NCBI GenBank assembly: GCA_017557665.1 | Contig: JAFYYI010000047.1 | Location: forward strand, 1-57,047 | Direction of reading: 5' to 3' | From: Muribaculaceae bacterium | GTDB taxonomy: Bacteria; Bacteroidota; Bacteroidia; Bacteroidales; Muribaculaceae | DNA: 57,047 nt | In this document: one piece after another, positions 27,644 through 36,838 of the stretch | Layout of the letters: the number at the start of each line of letters is the position of its first letter | How positions within the stretch are numbered: position 1 is the first letter of the stretch | Position numbers and translations under genes: made by a program | Notes under the pieces: model-generated | The model's input: only the letters and a program-made list of their open reading frames with translations | What the model was told of the DNA's origin: nothing | Databases searched by the model: none

Positions 27644-28562
27644 AAATAAAAGCCGTCTGAAACTCGTTTTCGGCATCTGTGGCGTTGCTTTGCTCGCCGC
27701 AGCAGCCTTGTTTTGGCCTTTTGGCCCGGCAAGAGCCGCTTGCTCCGATGGCATTAAAGACAGCGTCGGCGTGAGCAATGGGACCGTTGATAAGCCCGTC
27801 AATGAATCCGTCAATGAGCCCGTCAGAGAGGGTAAAGCAAGCCAGCCCAAGACCGACCAAGCCATCCCGGCTGGAGCCCAGATTCTGCTGGACGTCTATC
27901 CCGACTGCATCAAGGGCTACCAGGACGGAAACCTCGTCATGGCCGACGGCACGACCATCACCTATGACGACAAGAAGGAGAAGAGCTTTATCCAGAAGCT
28001 GGACGATGCCGACCCCGAGGACATGTTCGCCTTCACCTACGACCGCCAGTCCTGGACACCGGATTTCCTGCAGGATGCGGGGCGCAGCCGTTGCGAGGCC
28101 CTGTTCAAGAAAATGTACGGCGCTTCGGCGGCGTTGGTGCGCAAGAACCTCGTCAGTGTGTCCTGGTTTGGAGAGAAGGTGCAGTTCACCAAGGTTAACC
28201 ATGCCGACGACAGCCTGCGGGCCGTGGCAGCCGAGCTTGCCAAGCATCCCGAACTCAAGAAGTACCTGAAGTCTTCAGGCACCTTCTATTGGCGCAAGGT
28301 CAGGGGCGCAAACCGGCAGAGTGCCCACTCCTATGGCATGACCATCGACATCGGCGTGAAATTCAGCGATTACTGGCTGTGGAAGAACCCTGGCAAGAAA
28401 GAGACCGACAAGATCACCTATGCCAATCGTTTCCCTCACGAGCTGGTGGAAATCTTTGAGCGTCACGGTTTCATCTGGGGAGGCCGTTGGTATCACTACG
28501 ACACGATGCACTTTGAGTTCCGTCCCGAGATTCTCAAGTCCGCAGCGATGAACAATCAATAA
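27636..28562 (+). CDS. M15-family D-Ala-D-Ala carboxypeptidase/endopeptidase-like protein
   Basis: A 308-residue exported zinc peptidase expected to cut peptidoglycan stem peptides. An N-terminal hydrophobic segment (about residues 9-26) acts as signal or anchor and is followed by a low-complexity linker with repeated VNE/VNG units. The catalytic domain is at the C-terminus. Zinc ligands are predicted as His231 and Asp238 in SAHSYGMTID and His292 in HYDTMHFEF, the M15 arrangement of VanY/CwlK-type enzymes. The about 120 residues between linker and catalytic domain are not assigned. It overlaps the upstream YARHG gene by 8 bases. Confidence 0.85.
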   Translation: MSKNKSRLKLVFGICGVALLAAAALFWPFGPARAACSDGIKDSVGVSNGTVDKPVNESVNEPVREGKASQPKTDQAIPAGAQILLDVYPDCIKGYQDGNLVMADGTTITYDDKKEKSFIQKLDDADPEDMFAFTYDRQSWTPDFLQDAGRSRCEALFKKMYGASAALVRKNLVSVSWFGEKVQFTKVNHADDSLRAVAAELAKHPELKKYLKSSGTFYWRKVRGANRQSAHSYGMTIDIGVKFSDYWLWKNPGKKETDKITYANRFPHELVEIFERHGFIWGGRWYHYDTMHFEFRPEILKSAAMNNQ

Positions 28563-28587
28563 CTTACTTTTAACAAAGCATAGCGTT

Positions 28588-29103
28588 GTGAACAATTCCC
28601 GAAACAAGTCATACTTTTTGACCATCCTGTTGCTCCTGTGCCTCATCTTGCCCTTGGCCGCCAATGCCAGGCCTGCCAAATCAAAAGTCAAGAATGCCTA
28701 CATCGCTCAAATCAAGAAGATGAGCCAATCCTATAACACTTTCAGGACCTACTTCTTGCTGGATCTCACGGGCGACGGCATTCCCGAGCTGTTTGTCAGG
28801 ACCGGCACCTGTGAGGCTGATGCCCAGCTTCATATTTACACCTACACCACCAGCCTCAAGCGAGTGGCATCAATTGGTGCCAGTCATTCCTCTTTTTATC
28901 AGGGTAACGGCTACTTTGTCCTCATGAGTGGCCATATGGGCAGCTGGTGTATCTACAAGTATTACTTGAAAAACGGGAAACTGATGAAAAAGCGCATGGG
29001 CAGCGGTGAGCTCAAGGAGACCGATGACGACTATCCCGAACCTAAAGAAATAGGCGTGTATGAGGTAAGTTTCGATGACCTGAGTCTCATTCGCAGCATG
29101 TGA
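28588..29103 (+). CDS. Small secreted protein of unknown function
   Basis: A 171-residue protein with a clear signal peptide (hydrophobic stretch FLTILLLLCLILPLAA, cleavage near ANA). The mature part contains DLTGDGIPELFV, an EF-hand-like calcium loop of the kind seen in FG-GAP/VCBS-type repeats, but a single loop does not prove a family. The start is a GTG at 28588, the only start that gives the signal peptide. It lies 25 bases after the M15 gene and may belong to the same transcript. I do not recognise the family. Confidence 0.7.
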   Translation: MNNSRNKSYFLTILLLLCLILPLAANARPAKSKVKNAYIAQIKKMSQSYNTFRTYFLLDLTGDGIPELFVRTGTCEADAQLHIYTYTTSLKRVASIGASHSSFYQGNGYFVLMSGHMGSWCIYKYYLKNGKLMKKRMGSGELKETDDDYPEPKEIGVYEVSFDDLSLIRSM

Positions 29104-29269
29104 TTGTCTGTTCATCGTCAGCACACCGTTTTAGTAGACACACCCTTGCAGGACCAATCAGAATATCAACTAAGGATTGCAACTATAATAGCAATAGTTG
29201 ATACAATTGCTTCAATAGAAACATAAATAGATGATTAAACAAGATTATAGCGCTTCGAATTAAAGAAGC

Positions 29270-29305
29270 AAATCCCTCACACCCGAAAGGGCATGAGGGA
29301 TTTTT
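29270..29305. terminator. Bidirectional terminator between convergent genes
   Basis: AAATCCCTCA (29270-29279) pairs with TGAGGGATTT (29294-29303), followed by more T on the plus strand and preceded by A-rich sequence. The rest of 29104-29269 shows only a small palindrome (CAACTAT/ATAGTTG) and no gene. Confidence 0.75.
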
Positions 29306-29325
29306 CTTTCCTTGTTGAGGGTTGT

Positions 29326-30579
29326 TTACCAAGTGTCGTTCAAGACAAAGTTGATGATTGCAATCGCATCCGAAACGTTGACCTCGTCATCGCCGTTGAC
29401 ATTGGCGGCCTCAAGGTTGATGTCGCCTTCGTCGTTGAGGATGTAGCTGATCAGCTCAATGGCGTCGGTGATGTTGACCATGTGGTCGTTGTTCACGTCG
29501 CCCTTCAGGACTTCCTCTACATAGTCCTCGTAGTCAATGATATTGAACATCAACTTGCCGCCGATCTTGACAATAACACCATAGACATTGTAATTGCCGG
29601 TAGTGGCGTCTGCATTACCGGCCCACAAGCTTTCGGTCTTAGGGATCTTAGTGCCGTCGGGCAGCGTGAAAGAGCGAGCAGGGAAGAAACTGGGTGTCTG
29701 ATTCTTGATGCAAACAAAAGCATTGAGCAAGCTCTCATCAACACTGTTGGGCACGATGGCAGCAGCCAGGTCAACATTGGTCTCACCGCTGGCACTGAGG
29801 TCAGCAGCATCGGTGAACCAAACCCAACCGTCGTTGCTGGTCTTAACAGCGCTCCAGCCCGGGTTCAGCACTTGACCATTCTCAAAAGTGTCTCCTACAA
29901 CACCAGAAATCATGCTGAAGCCGCTCTCGTCACGCAAGAACACGTAGCCATTCTTGCAAACGGTAACAACGGCGTTGCCGGCAAAGTTAAAGTTGGCGTC
30001 ATCTTCCAAAGCGTTGGCTTCGTTCAAGTTGGCAATGCCTTCGTCCTCGGGCTCACCCTGTACGTAGAGAACAGCGGGTTTCTGGCTGCTGGCGTAGCAG
30101 GCGAAGCGGGGGGCACCGGCATTGTACTGAAGCTTGCGGGAGTTATCGACCTTGTTTGTCAATACGACACCGTCGTCAGTTAAATTGGCGATCCACATTG
30201 CATTGTTGGGGGCCGCGCTGTTGACTGTTTGCAGAGAATTGCCCGAAGTCCAGCAGAGATAGTGGCTTCCACCACCAAGATCAAAGGTCCAAGTGGGATG
30301 ACCTTGTGAGTCCATACTGCCTTGGCCCAAGACCAGTTCAACTGCATCAGTGCCATCGAGGTCAATAACACCGTCGGCGATGGTGATGTCGATAGCGCTA
30401 CCGTAGTTGGTGCTGGAGCCGGTGATGGCTCCCAAGGCAACGCTGGCTTCCTCATTGACGAGGATGTACTTTTGTCCAACTTCCAACTGGTCAAGGTTGG
30501 AAACCTTCACATAGGTGTTAGCAGCCCATGCCGACATCGTCAGCAGGGAAAGTGCGAAAAGAGTGAAAATTTTTTTCAT
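29326..30579 (-). CDS. Secreted protein with C-terminal dockerin-like repeats
   Basis: A 417-residue exported protein of unknown function. It has a signal peptide (MKKIFTLFALSLLTMSAWA) and about 330 residues of beta-rich sequence I cannot assign. It ends in a dockerin type I-like module made of two calcium-binding F-hand repeats, GDVNNDHMVNITDAIELISY and NVNGDDEVNVSDAIAIINF. In cellulosomal Firmicutes such modules bind cohesins; in Bacteroidota, where dedicated cohesins are rare, the module's role is unclear. The DNA of this module is very similar to that of the next gene (30767-32677). Confidence 0.82.
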   Translation of the reverse strand: MKKIFTLFALSLLTMSAWAANTYVKVSNLDQLEVGQKYILVNEEASVALGAITGSSTNYGSAIDITIADGVIDLDGTDAVELVLGQGSMDSQGHPTWTFDLGGGSHYLCWTSGNSLQTVNSAAPNNAMWIANLTDDGVVLTNKVDNSRKLQYNAGAPRFACYASSQKPAVLYVQGEPEDEGIANLNEANALEDDANFNFAGNAVVTVCKNGYVFLRDESGFSMISGVVGDTFENGQVLNPGWSAVKTSNDGWVWFTDAADLSASGETNVDLAAAIVPNSVDESLLNAFVCIKNQTPSFFPARSFTLPDGTKIPKTESLWAGNADATTGNYNVYGVIVKIGGKLMFNIIDYEDYVEEVLKGDVNNDHMVNITDAIELISYILNDEGDINLEAANVNGDDEVNVSDAIAIINFVLNDTW

Positions 30580-30659
30580 AAAACTGAATCTGGTTAATAT
30601 GTTGATATATACAAGTTACAATTTGTGAATTTTGGTCTACTGGGTTTAGTTAACCTCCG

Positions 30660-30667
30660 CAAAATTA
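30660..30667 (-). promoter_or_regulatory. Promoter (-7 element) of the dockerin-like gene at 29326
   Basis: Minus-strand TAATTTTG, about 80 bases before the ATG at 30579. Confidence 0.45.
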
Positions 30668-30766
30668 CTCATTAATAAAAACATAAACAAATAATAATTC
30701 AGTTAAAGGCGAAACTGCCGTAAAGAATTATGAAAAAAAGTAATTTCAGACGATGTTGGTAATTGA

Positions 30767-32677
30767 TTACCAGGTGTCGTTCAAGACATAGCTGATGATT
30801 GCAATGGCATCAGAGATGTTGACCTCGTCGTCGCCGTTGACGTTGGCGGCCTCAAGGTTGATGTCGCCAGCGTCGTTGAGGATGTAGTTGATTAGCTCGA
30901 TGGCGTCGGTGATGTTAACCAAGTGGTCGTTGTTCACGTCGCCCAACAAGTCAGAATCATCGCCGGTGTCGATGCCCTCGATGTGCTGGAAATTGCTCCA
31001 TATCGCGGCATTCTGGTAGAGTTCCACGCTACGCATGGGCACCTGCAGGGTGGCGTTCTGGAATACGGCATCGGTGAAGTAGTTGCCACTCTCGCCGCTG
31101 CATTCAGGCGGTGTGGTGGCCAGGCAGGTCACCCGTGTGATGTCGCTGATGCCGCTGAAGGCGCTGGGTCGCACCTCGACGAGCGTCGAGGGCAGTTCCA
31201 CCTCGGTGATGGAAACAGCTTCACGGGCGGCTTGGTTGGCGATGACTGTCACGCCCTCAGGCACATGGAGTAGGCTCTGCTGCCATCCAGTGGGCACACC
31301 CACCAGGGCCGTCAGGCCTTCGGGCTCATCGACCTCGCCACGCTGCTGATCGGGCTTGACCGTTTCGCCGCCAGTGGCATAGAGGCAACCGTCATGGGTG
31401 GCGAAATAGGGGCTGCCGTCGGCCACGGTAAAAGCGTGTAACGAGGTGGCGCCCACACAGGGATTACCAGTGATGGTGGTTACTGTCGTGGGGATGGTGA
31501 ATGAGTTCAGGTTGGTGCAACGGAAGTAGGCATTCATGATGATCGTCTGCAGACCCTCGGGCAGGTAGGCCGTGGTCATGGGCACGCGGGTAAAGGCGGC
31601 ACCGTCGATTTCCTCGAGCATGCCATTGCTGGTGACCGAGGTGAGGTTGAGACACTGGCTGAAGGCCTGGCGACCGACATACTTGACATTCTTGAGGTCG
31701 ATGCTGGTGAACGGGTTGTCCTGCAGCGAGCAGCTGTCGAGCTTGACCATCGTGCTGGGTAAGTTGACGTTGGTGAGGTTGCAGCTGCTGAAGCACATCA
31801 TGCCGATTTCCTCCATGCCCTCGGGCAGGGTGAGGTTGGTGAGATTCACACAGTAGAAGAACACGTGGCGGCCCAGCTTTTTCATACCCTGGGGCAGGGT
31901 GATACTGCTCACCTGGCTGTTGCTGAAGCAGCTGTTGCCAATCTCGCAGTCGGGGTTGGGGATGTTGACACGGGTGAGCTGTGTCTCGTAGAAGGCGCCC
32001 ATGCCGATGCGCGTGATGCCGGCATGGAAATTTACCGTCTTGAGCGTGGGATTGCCGTAGAAGGCATAGTCGCCAATCTCGGTAATCTGCTCGGGGATGG
32101 TGATGGAGGTCAGGTAGGTCGTGCCGCCACTGCTGAACTGGGTGGGCTTGGCACCGGGAGCAGCGATAATCTTGGTCTTCTCCTTGTTGGTGAGCATGGT
32201 GTAGGTCACGTTGCCCTGGGTCGAAGCCAGGTGGGCGAAGTAAGGGTTGCCCGACAACACGGTCACGCCTGCCAGCTTGTTGTTGTCGAAAGCCCTCTCG
32301 TGAATCAGCTGCATCGTAGCAGGCAGTTTCAAGGAGCCTACCTCGGTGTAGGAAAAGGCGCCCGCGTCAATGAAGAAGTAGCCCTCGGGCAACTGCAGGA
32401 TGGCCTGGTCGTTGAGTTTGCACCGGTAGAATGCGTTGGCGCCGATGCCCACAACGGTATAGGTCACATCGTTGTAGGTTACCGAGGTCTTGAAATCGGC
32501 CGTTACAAGGTTGCTGTAGCCGGCACCGCTCTCGGAATTGCTCTTGGGAATGATCTGCACCCAGTTGTCGGAGCCTTCGATCACTTCATACTTGAATTTT
32601 CCTGACGTGAACTGCGTCTGGGCCAGTGCGCACATCGCGAGCAGGCTGGCCGCGAAAAGGGTAAAAAAACGTCTCAT
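30767..32677 (-). CDS. BspA-type leucine-rich repeat surface protein with dockerin-like end
   Basis: A 636-residue exported protein. After the signal peptide (MRRFFTLFAASLLAMCALAQ) come BspA-type (LRR_5) repeats of about 23 residues, with the pattern xLPxGMxxIGxxxFxxCxxLTxVxLP. They run to about residue 480 and would form an extended solenoid used for adhesion or ligand binding. The C-terminus is a two-repeat dockerin-like module (GDVNNDHLVNITDAIELINY, NVNGDDEVNISDAIAIISY). BspA-like proteins of oral and gut Bacteroidales bind host fibronectin or fibrinogen; this one's ligand is unknown. Confidence 0.88.
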   Translation of the reverse strand: MRRFFTLFAASLLAMCALAQTQFTSGKFKYEVIEGSDNWVQIIPKSNSESGAGYSNLVTADFKTSVTYNDVTYTVVGIGANAFYRCKLNDQAILQLPEGYFFIDAGAFSYTEVGSLKLPATMQLIHERAFDNNKLAGVTVLSGNPYFAHLASTQGNVTYTMLTNKEKTKIIAAPGAKPTQFSSGGTTYLTSITIPEQITEIGDYAFYGNPTLKTVNFHAGITRIGMGAFYETQLTRVNIPNPDCEIGNSCFSNSQVSSITLPQGMKKLGRHVFFYCVNLTNLTLPEGMEEIGMMCFSSCNLTNVNLPSTMVKLDSCSLQDNPFTSIDLKNVKYVGRQAFSQCLNLTSVTSNGMLEEIDGAAFTRVPMTTAYLPEGLQTIIMNAYFRCTNLNSFTIPTTVTTITGNPCVGATSLHAFTVADGSPYFATHDGCLYATGGETVKPDQQRGEVDEPEGLTALVGVPTGWQQSLLHVPEGVTVIANQAAREAVSITEVELPSTLVEVRPSAFSGISDITRVTCLATTPPECSGESGNYFTDAVFQNATLQVPMRSVELYQNAAIWSNFQHIEGIDTGDDSDLLGDVNNDHLVNITDAIELINYILNDAGDINLEAANVNGDDEVNISDAIAIISYVLNDTW

Positions 32678-32793
32678 TTTGGTTATGTAATCAGGGTTCT
32701 ATAAAAACTATGCTGAGCCCGGGAGTGGGGGGCAGAACCCGTTAACCCCCCAAAAAGGCTCCTCTAATCTCTAATCGTCGAGCAACGCGATGA

Positions 32794-33684
32794 TCAAACA
32801 TCGTTCAACACGATGTTGATGAGCAGGATGGCATCGGTGATGGTGACTTCGCTGTCCTGGTTAACGTTGGCATTCACTTCGTAGAAGGGCGTGGGAACGC
32901 TGCCCAGGATGTAGTTAATCAGGTCGATGGCATCGACGATGTTCACCTCGCCGTCGCCGTTGACGTCGCCGCACAACCGCTCATAAGTGTACCCGATTTC
33001 GGTAACGGGGAGTTCAACATTGGTGCCGCAACCCAGCATGGCGGTGGCATTGGGGAAATCATCACCCATTGCATAGTCAACGAAGCTGGTCCAATTGTTG
33101 GTGTAGGTCATCGCCTTGCCACGGATGCCCGAGGTGTAGAAGGCCGCGTAGTCACTGCCCATGGTGCAGTTGTCGTCGTCCTCGGCATCCATGACGATGG
33201 TCACGAGCAGGCTCTTCTCGGGACTGTAGGCGAACGGCTCCTCCACTTCAATCACCAAGGCCTGATCCTCGCCATAGGTTTCAAGCAGGTCGATGTCGTA
33301 ACGGCCCTCGGCGACCAGTGTGCCCAGGTCAAAGAACTGCTTCACGCCATTCTCGTTGACAGCGAATTCGGTGGCATCAATTTCCTGCAAATAGACCTTG
33401 GCATTGCGGACGATTTCCTCGAAGGTCTCGTTGTGGTACTTGAAATTGAGGTACTTGATCTGCACGCCTTCCTTGCCCACCATGCGGGTCATCAGGTCGG
33501 GCGTGTAAATCATCTGGACGCCGGTGTGAGCCAGATAGAAGTTGGTCGGCGCCATGTCAAAGTAGGAGCCGTTGTAAATCTCGGTGGGGTTGTAATAGTC
33601 GCCCACCTCGAGCCAACCGAGGAACTGTGCCTGGGCCGTCATCGCCAAGGCGGCGGCAAACAGGAGAGATAGTATTTTTTTCAT
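32794..33684 (-). CDS. Secreted protein with dockerin-like C-terminus
   Basis: A 296-residue exported protein starting at the ATG at 33684 (MKKILSLLFAAALAMTAQAQ, signal peptide). The upstream continuation of the frame to 33825 crosses the promoter and is not used. The first about 220 mature residues are unassigned, with a beta-rich look. The C-terminal about 65 residues are two F-hand repeats (GDVNGDGEVNIVDAIDLINY and NVNQDSEVTITDAILLINI). It is the third dockerin-like gene in a row on this strand and diverges from the TolC/HlyD exporter genes. Confidence 0.8.
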   Translation of the reverse strand: MKKILSLLFAAALAMTAQAQFLGWLEVGDYYNPTEIYNGSYFDMAPTNFYLAHTGVQMIYTPDLMTRMVGKEGVQIKYLNFKYHNETFEEIVRNAKVYLQEIDATEFAVNENGVKQFFDLGTLVAEGRYDIDLLETYGEDQALVIEVEEPFAYSPEKSLLVTIVMDAEDDDNCTMGSDYAAFYTSGIRGKAMTYTNNWTSFVDYAMGDDFPNATAMLGCGTNVELPVTEIGYTYERLCGDVNGDGEVNIVDAIDLINYILGSVPTPFYEVNANVNQDSEVTITDAILLINIVLNDV

Positions 33685-33783
33685 AACTGAAACGGATTTA
33701 AAGGTTAATGATGTGAATAACAAAGCGGATGCTTGCCCGGGTCCCGACAATGGGATGGTGGGCAAGGAACGGGTAATCATTGG

Positions 33784-33814
33784 CAAAAATACAAAAACGC
33801 GACAAAAATGCAAA
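33784..33814 (-). promoter_or_regulatory. Promoter of the dockerin-like gene at 32794
   Basis: Minus-strand TATTTTTG (33784-33791) with TTTG (33811-33814) 19 bases upstream, an exact -33/-7 layout. It predicts a leader of about 95 bases. The rest of the divergent gap 33685-34152 holds no convincing gene. Confidence 0.65.
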
Positions 33815-34041
33815 CAATCCCTCACAGAAAGAAGTCAAAAGAACCTCGCCAACCACCATTTACGGCAGTCAATTCACGTCTCGGCGCCAAGGTCTGGCCT
33901 GGACAGATGCAAATCAACGCCCAAGTGCCGAACCGCCGGATGGGTGTGTGGGACCCATGAAAAACTCACGAAAGACAATAGGAAAATGCGTGTAATTCCA
34001 TAAAAGTGGGCCAAAGTAGCGTTTTTCAAAAAAATAGTGAC

Positions 34042-34049
34042 TACATTTG
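34042..34049 (+). promoter_or_regulatory. Promoter (-7 element) of the exporter operon
   Basis: TACATTTG matches TAnnTTTG, about 104 bases before the ATG at 34153; no exact -33 TTG. Confidence 0.5.
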
Positions 34050-34152
34050 CTGACGTTTTTGGACGTGGCCTGTCGTGGCAGCAGCTGATTTGGCAATGGC
34101 AAGACGGCCACAGGAGTTACTACCAAGTTCAAGTAAAAAAATCGAAACTTTC

Positions 34153-35646
34153 ATGACGGTCATAACGGAATTCAAGACGGTGGTTATAAAATGCCTGTTG
34201 ATGTTGTTGCTGATATCACTATCGGTGGACGCGAGCGCCCAACGGGTGTTGACCCTAAACGAGTGCCGCGCCATGGCGCTGGAGAACAACAAGCAGATGC
34301 AGGTGTCGCGCGTGAAACAGAACATTGCCGAGAACATGCGCAAGTCGGCAAGGACGAAGTACCTGCCGCGGGTGAGCGCCATTGGGGCTTATGAATTCAC
34401 GAGTCGCGAGATTTCTATCCTCAACAAGGACCAGAAGGACCTGCTCAATAACCTGGGCGACGTATTCACGTCGGCCATAGATAATGAGATGAGCAAGTTG
34501 CCCCTGGATCCGACAAGAGCCCAGGAATTGTCTGAGATGGCAGCTCCCTACGTGAGCGCTGCCGAGGGTACTATCAATCAACTGGGTCAGTCGGTGACCG
34601 AGGCGTTTCGCACCGACACACGCAACGCCATGGCCGGTTCCATCCTGTTGACGCAACCCCTCTACATGGGTGGTGCCATCAAGACGATGAACCGCATGGC
34701 CGACATCCAGGAGGAGATGGCCTCCAACACCCTTGAGGCGCGCCGGCAGGCCACGCTCTACGATATCGACAACGTGTACTGGCAGGTGGTGTCGCTGCGG
34801 CACAAGCAGACGCTGGCCGAGTCCTACCTGAACCTGGTCAAGAAGCTTGACCACGATGTCGAGAAGATGACCGAAGCCGGCCTGACAACACGCAGCGACA
34901 GGTTGAGTGTGCAAGTGCGCGTCAACGAGGCCGAGATGGCCCTCGCCAAGGTGATGGACGCCCTGTCGTTGACCAGGATGCTCCTGTGCCAGCTTTGCGG
35001 CCTGCCGTTGGACGAGCCCATCGAGTTGGCCGACGAGACGGCCGACGAGATTGCAGCGCCAGCCGCCCTGCCCACAGCAGGGACCGCCCAGTTCATCGAC
35101 AACCGTCCCGAACTACGCTTGCTGGAGAACACTGCCCGCCTGAGTCTTGAAGAGGCTAACCTGCTCAAGGCTGAAAACCGTCCGCAGGTGTCACTCATGG
35201 GCGGCTACGCCGTGACCAACCCCAACGCCTTCAACGGCTTCCATCGTCGCTTCGGTGGCTTCTGGCACGTGGGGCTGCAAGTGCGCATTCCCTTGTGGAA
35301 CTGGGGAGATGTGAAATATAAGGTTCAAACGGCCAACGAGGCGGCGACTGTCGCCAACCTCGAACTCCAGGATGCCCGGGAGAAGATTGAATTGCAGGTG
35401 AACCAGAACCGTTTCCGCGTCAGCGAGGCCAACAAGAACCTGGCGCTGGCCAAATCGAACATCGCTAATGCCGAGGAAAACCTGAGGATGGCTAAACGGG
35501 GCTTTGAGGAGGGCGTGATCACACCCACCACCGTGATGGAAGCCCAGAGCGCATGGCTCCAGGCACAGACCCAGAAAATTGATGCCGAGATTGAACTGCA
35601 ACTCAGCCACACCGACCTGCTCAAGTCGCTGGGCATGCTGCAATAA
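34153..35646 (+). CDS. TolC-family outer membrane efflux protein
   Basis: A 497-residue outer-membrane channel of a tripartite exporter. From the ATG at 34153 it has a signal peptide (hydrophobic CLLMLLLISLSVDASAQ), then the TolC signature start RVLTLNECRAMALENNKQMQ. Two long alpha-helical halves follow, each with beta-strand regions (LTQPLYMGG; VRIPLWNWG) typical of the two OEP repeats. An ATG at 34075 would put about 26 hydrophilic residues before the signal peptide and is not favoured. It is first of a four-gene operon: TolC, HlyD, and two ABC-2 permeases. Confidence 0.92.
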   Translation: MTVITEFKTVVIKCLLMLLLISLSVDASAQRVLTLNECRAMALENNKQMQVSRVKQNIAENMRKSARTKYLPRVSAIGAYEFTSREISILNKDQKDLLNNLGDVFTSAIDNEMSKLPLDPTRAQELSEMAAPYVSAAEGTINQLGQSVTEAFRTDTRNAMAGSILLTQPLYMGGAIKTMNRMADIQEEMASNTLEARRQATLYDIDNVYWQVVSLRHKQTLAESYLNLVKKLDHDVEKMTEAGLTTRSDRLSVQVRVNEAEMALAKVMDALSLTRMLLCQLCGLPLDEPIELADETADEIAAPAALPTAGTAQFIDNRPELRLLENTARLSLEEANLLKAENRPQVSLMGGYAVTNPNAFNGFHRRFGGFWHVGLQVRIPLWNWGDVKYKVQTANEAATVANLELQDAREKIELQVNQNRFRVSEANKNLALAKSNIANAEENLRMAKRGFEEGVITPTTVMEAQSAWLQAQTQKIDAEIELQLSHTDLLKSLGMLQ

Positions 35647-35690
35647 CCCGTCACGAGAACTTAAAAAACAATCAAATCATTATATTTATT

Positions 35691-36677
35691 ATGTCAGCTA
35701 AAAGTCAACATACCAATATCTTGTTAGCTATCGCCGGATTTGCCGCCGTGGTCCTCATTGTCGCTCTCATCGGTCACTTGACCCTGCAGCGCGAGCCCGA
35801 CGAGATTCAGGGAGAGATGGAGGTTGAGGAATACCGTGTCTCGGGCAAGGTGCCGGGGCGCATCCTCGCACTCCTGGTCAAGGAAGGCGACTTCGTCCAC
35901 GCGGGCGACACACTGGCCATCATCGAGGCCCCTGAGGTGGAGGCCAAGATGGTTCAAGCCCAGAGTGCCGCCGACGCTGCCCAGGCCATCGCCCAGATGA
36001 CACAGAATGGCGCGCGCAAGGAGCAGATTCAGGCCGCCGCACAGCTCCTTGAGCAGGCCAAGGCCGGGCTGGAAATTGCCGAGAAGTCCTACAAACGCAT
36101 GAAGAAACTCTACGACGAGGAGGTCATCAGCGCCCAGAAGTTTGACGAGGCCGAGGCCGTGTACAAGTCTGCCCAGGCCCAGGTCAAGACCGCCCAGAGC
36201 AACTATGAGATGGCCGTGAATGGCGCCCGTCAGGAGGAACGCCGCGCGGCATCGGCCGCTGCCGGACAAGCCCGTGGTGCGGTGCAGGAGGTAAAGGGTT
36301 ATATACGCGAGACCGTTCAGACGGCCCAAAGAGCAGGCGAGGTCACTGACGTCTATCCCAAGATTGGCGAACTCGTCGGCACCGGCACGCCCATCATGAA
36401 CATCGCCATGATGGAAGACCAGTGGGCCACCTTCAACATCCGCGAGGACCAGTTGAAGGGTATCAAGGTGGGTCAGGAAATCACGGTCAGTGTGCCCGCG
36501 CTCGACATTGAGGCCAAGATGAAAGTCACGTCGATGAAGGACAAAGGCTCGTTTGCCGTGTGGAAGTCCACCAAGTCCAGCGGCCAGTATGACCAAAAGA
36601 CCTTTGAGGTGAAGGCTCGTCCGTCTTCACCGATTGATGGCATCCGCCCGGGCATGTCGGTTATTCTTAAGAAATAA
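35691..36677 (+). CDS. HlyD-family membrane fusion (periplasmic adaptor) protein
   Basis: A 328-residue adaptor joining inner-membrane permease to TolC. One N-terminal membrane anchor (about residues 9-30), then a split biotinyl-lipoyl-like domain (VSGKVPGRILALLVKEGDFVH), a long Ala/Gln/Lys-rich coiled-coil hairpin (about 80-205) and the beta-barrel domain to the C-terminus (MSVILKK). It resembles YbhG/EmrA-type adaptors. It starts 44 bases after the TolC gene and precedes two ABC-2 permeases after a repeat-filled gap. Confidence 0.93.
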   Translation: MSAKSQHTNILLAIAGFAAVVLIVALIGHLTLQREPDEIQGEMEVEEYRVSGKVPGRILALLVKEGDFVHAGDTLAIIEAPEVEAKMVQAQSAADAAQAIAQMTQNGARKEQIQAAAQLLEQAKAGLEIAEKSYKRMKKLYDEEVISAQKFDEAEAVYKSAQAQVKTAQSNYEMAVNGARQEERRAASAAAGQARGAVQEVKGYIRETVQTAQRAGEVTDVYPKIGELVGTGTPIMNIAMMEDQWATFNIREDQLKGIKVGQEITVSVPALDIEAKMKVTSMKDKGSFAVWKSTKSSGQYDQKTFEVKARPSSPIDGIRPGMSVILKK

Positions 36678-36748
36678 TTAGGAAATTAGGAATGAGGAAT
36701 TAGAAATTAGGAATTAGGAGTTAGGAGTTAGGAGTTAGGAATGAGGAG
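36677..36748 (+). repeat. Degenerate TTAGGA/GAGTTAGGA tandem repeats
   Basis: Seven or more imperfect copies of (A)ATTAGGA or GAGTTAGGA fill the space right after the HlyD stop codon. The stretch is strongly strand-asymmetric, with almost no C. Confidence 0.8.
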
Positions 36749-36760
36749 CATCCACCTAAC

Positions 36761-36823
36761 GTCTAACGTCTGATGTCTAAAGTCTAACGTCTGATGTCTA
36801 AAGTCTAACGTCTAAGGTCTAAA
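36761..36823 (+). repeat. 21-bp tandem repeat, three copies
   Basis: The unit GTCTAACGTCTGATGTCTAAA occurs at 36761 and 36782 exactly and at 36803 with two changes. Each unit contains three GTCTAA-like heptads. It ends 15 bases before the start of the first permease. Confidence 0.85.
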
Positions 36824-36838
36824 ACCTAAAACAGGATT

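Noticed and set aside
33713..34003. Overlapping short frames on the plus strand in the divergent promoter gap
   Set aside because: They cover the promoter of the dockerin-like gene and look like chance frames.
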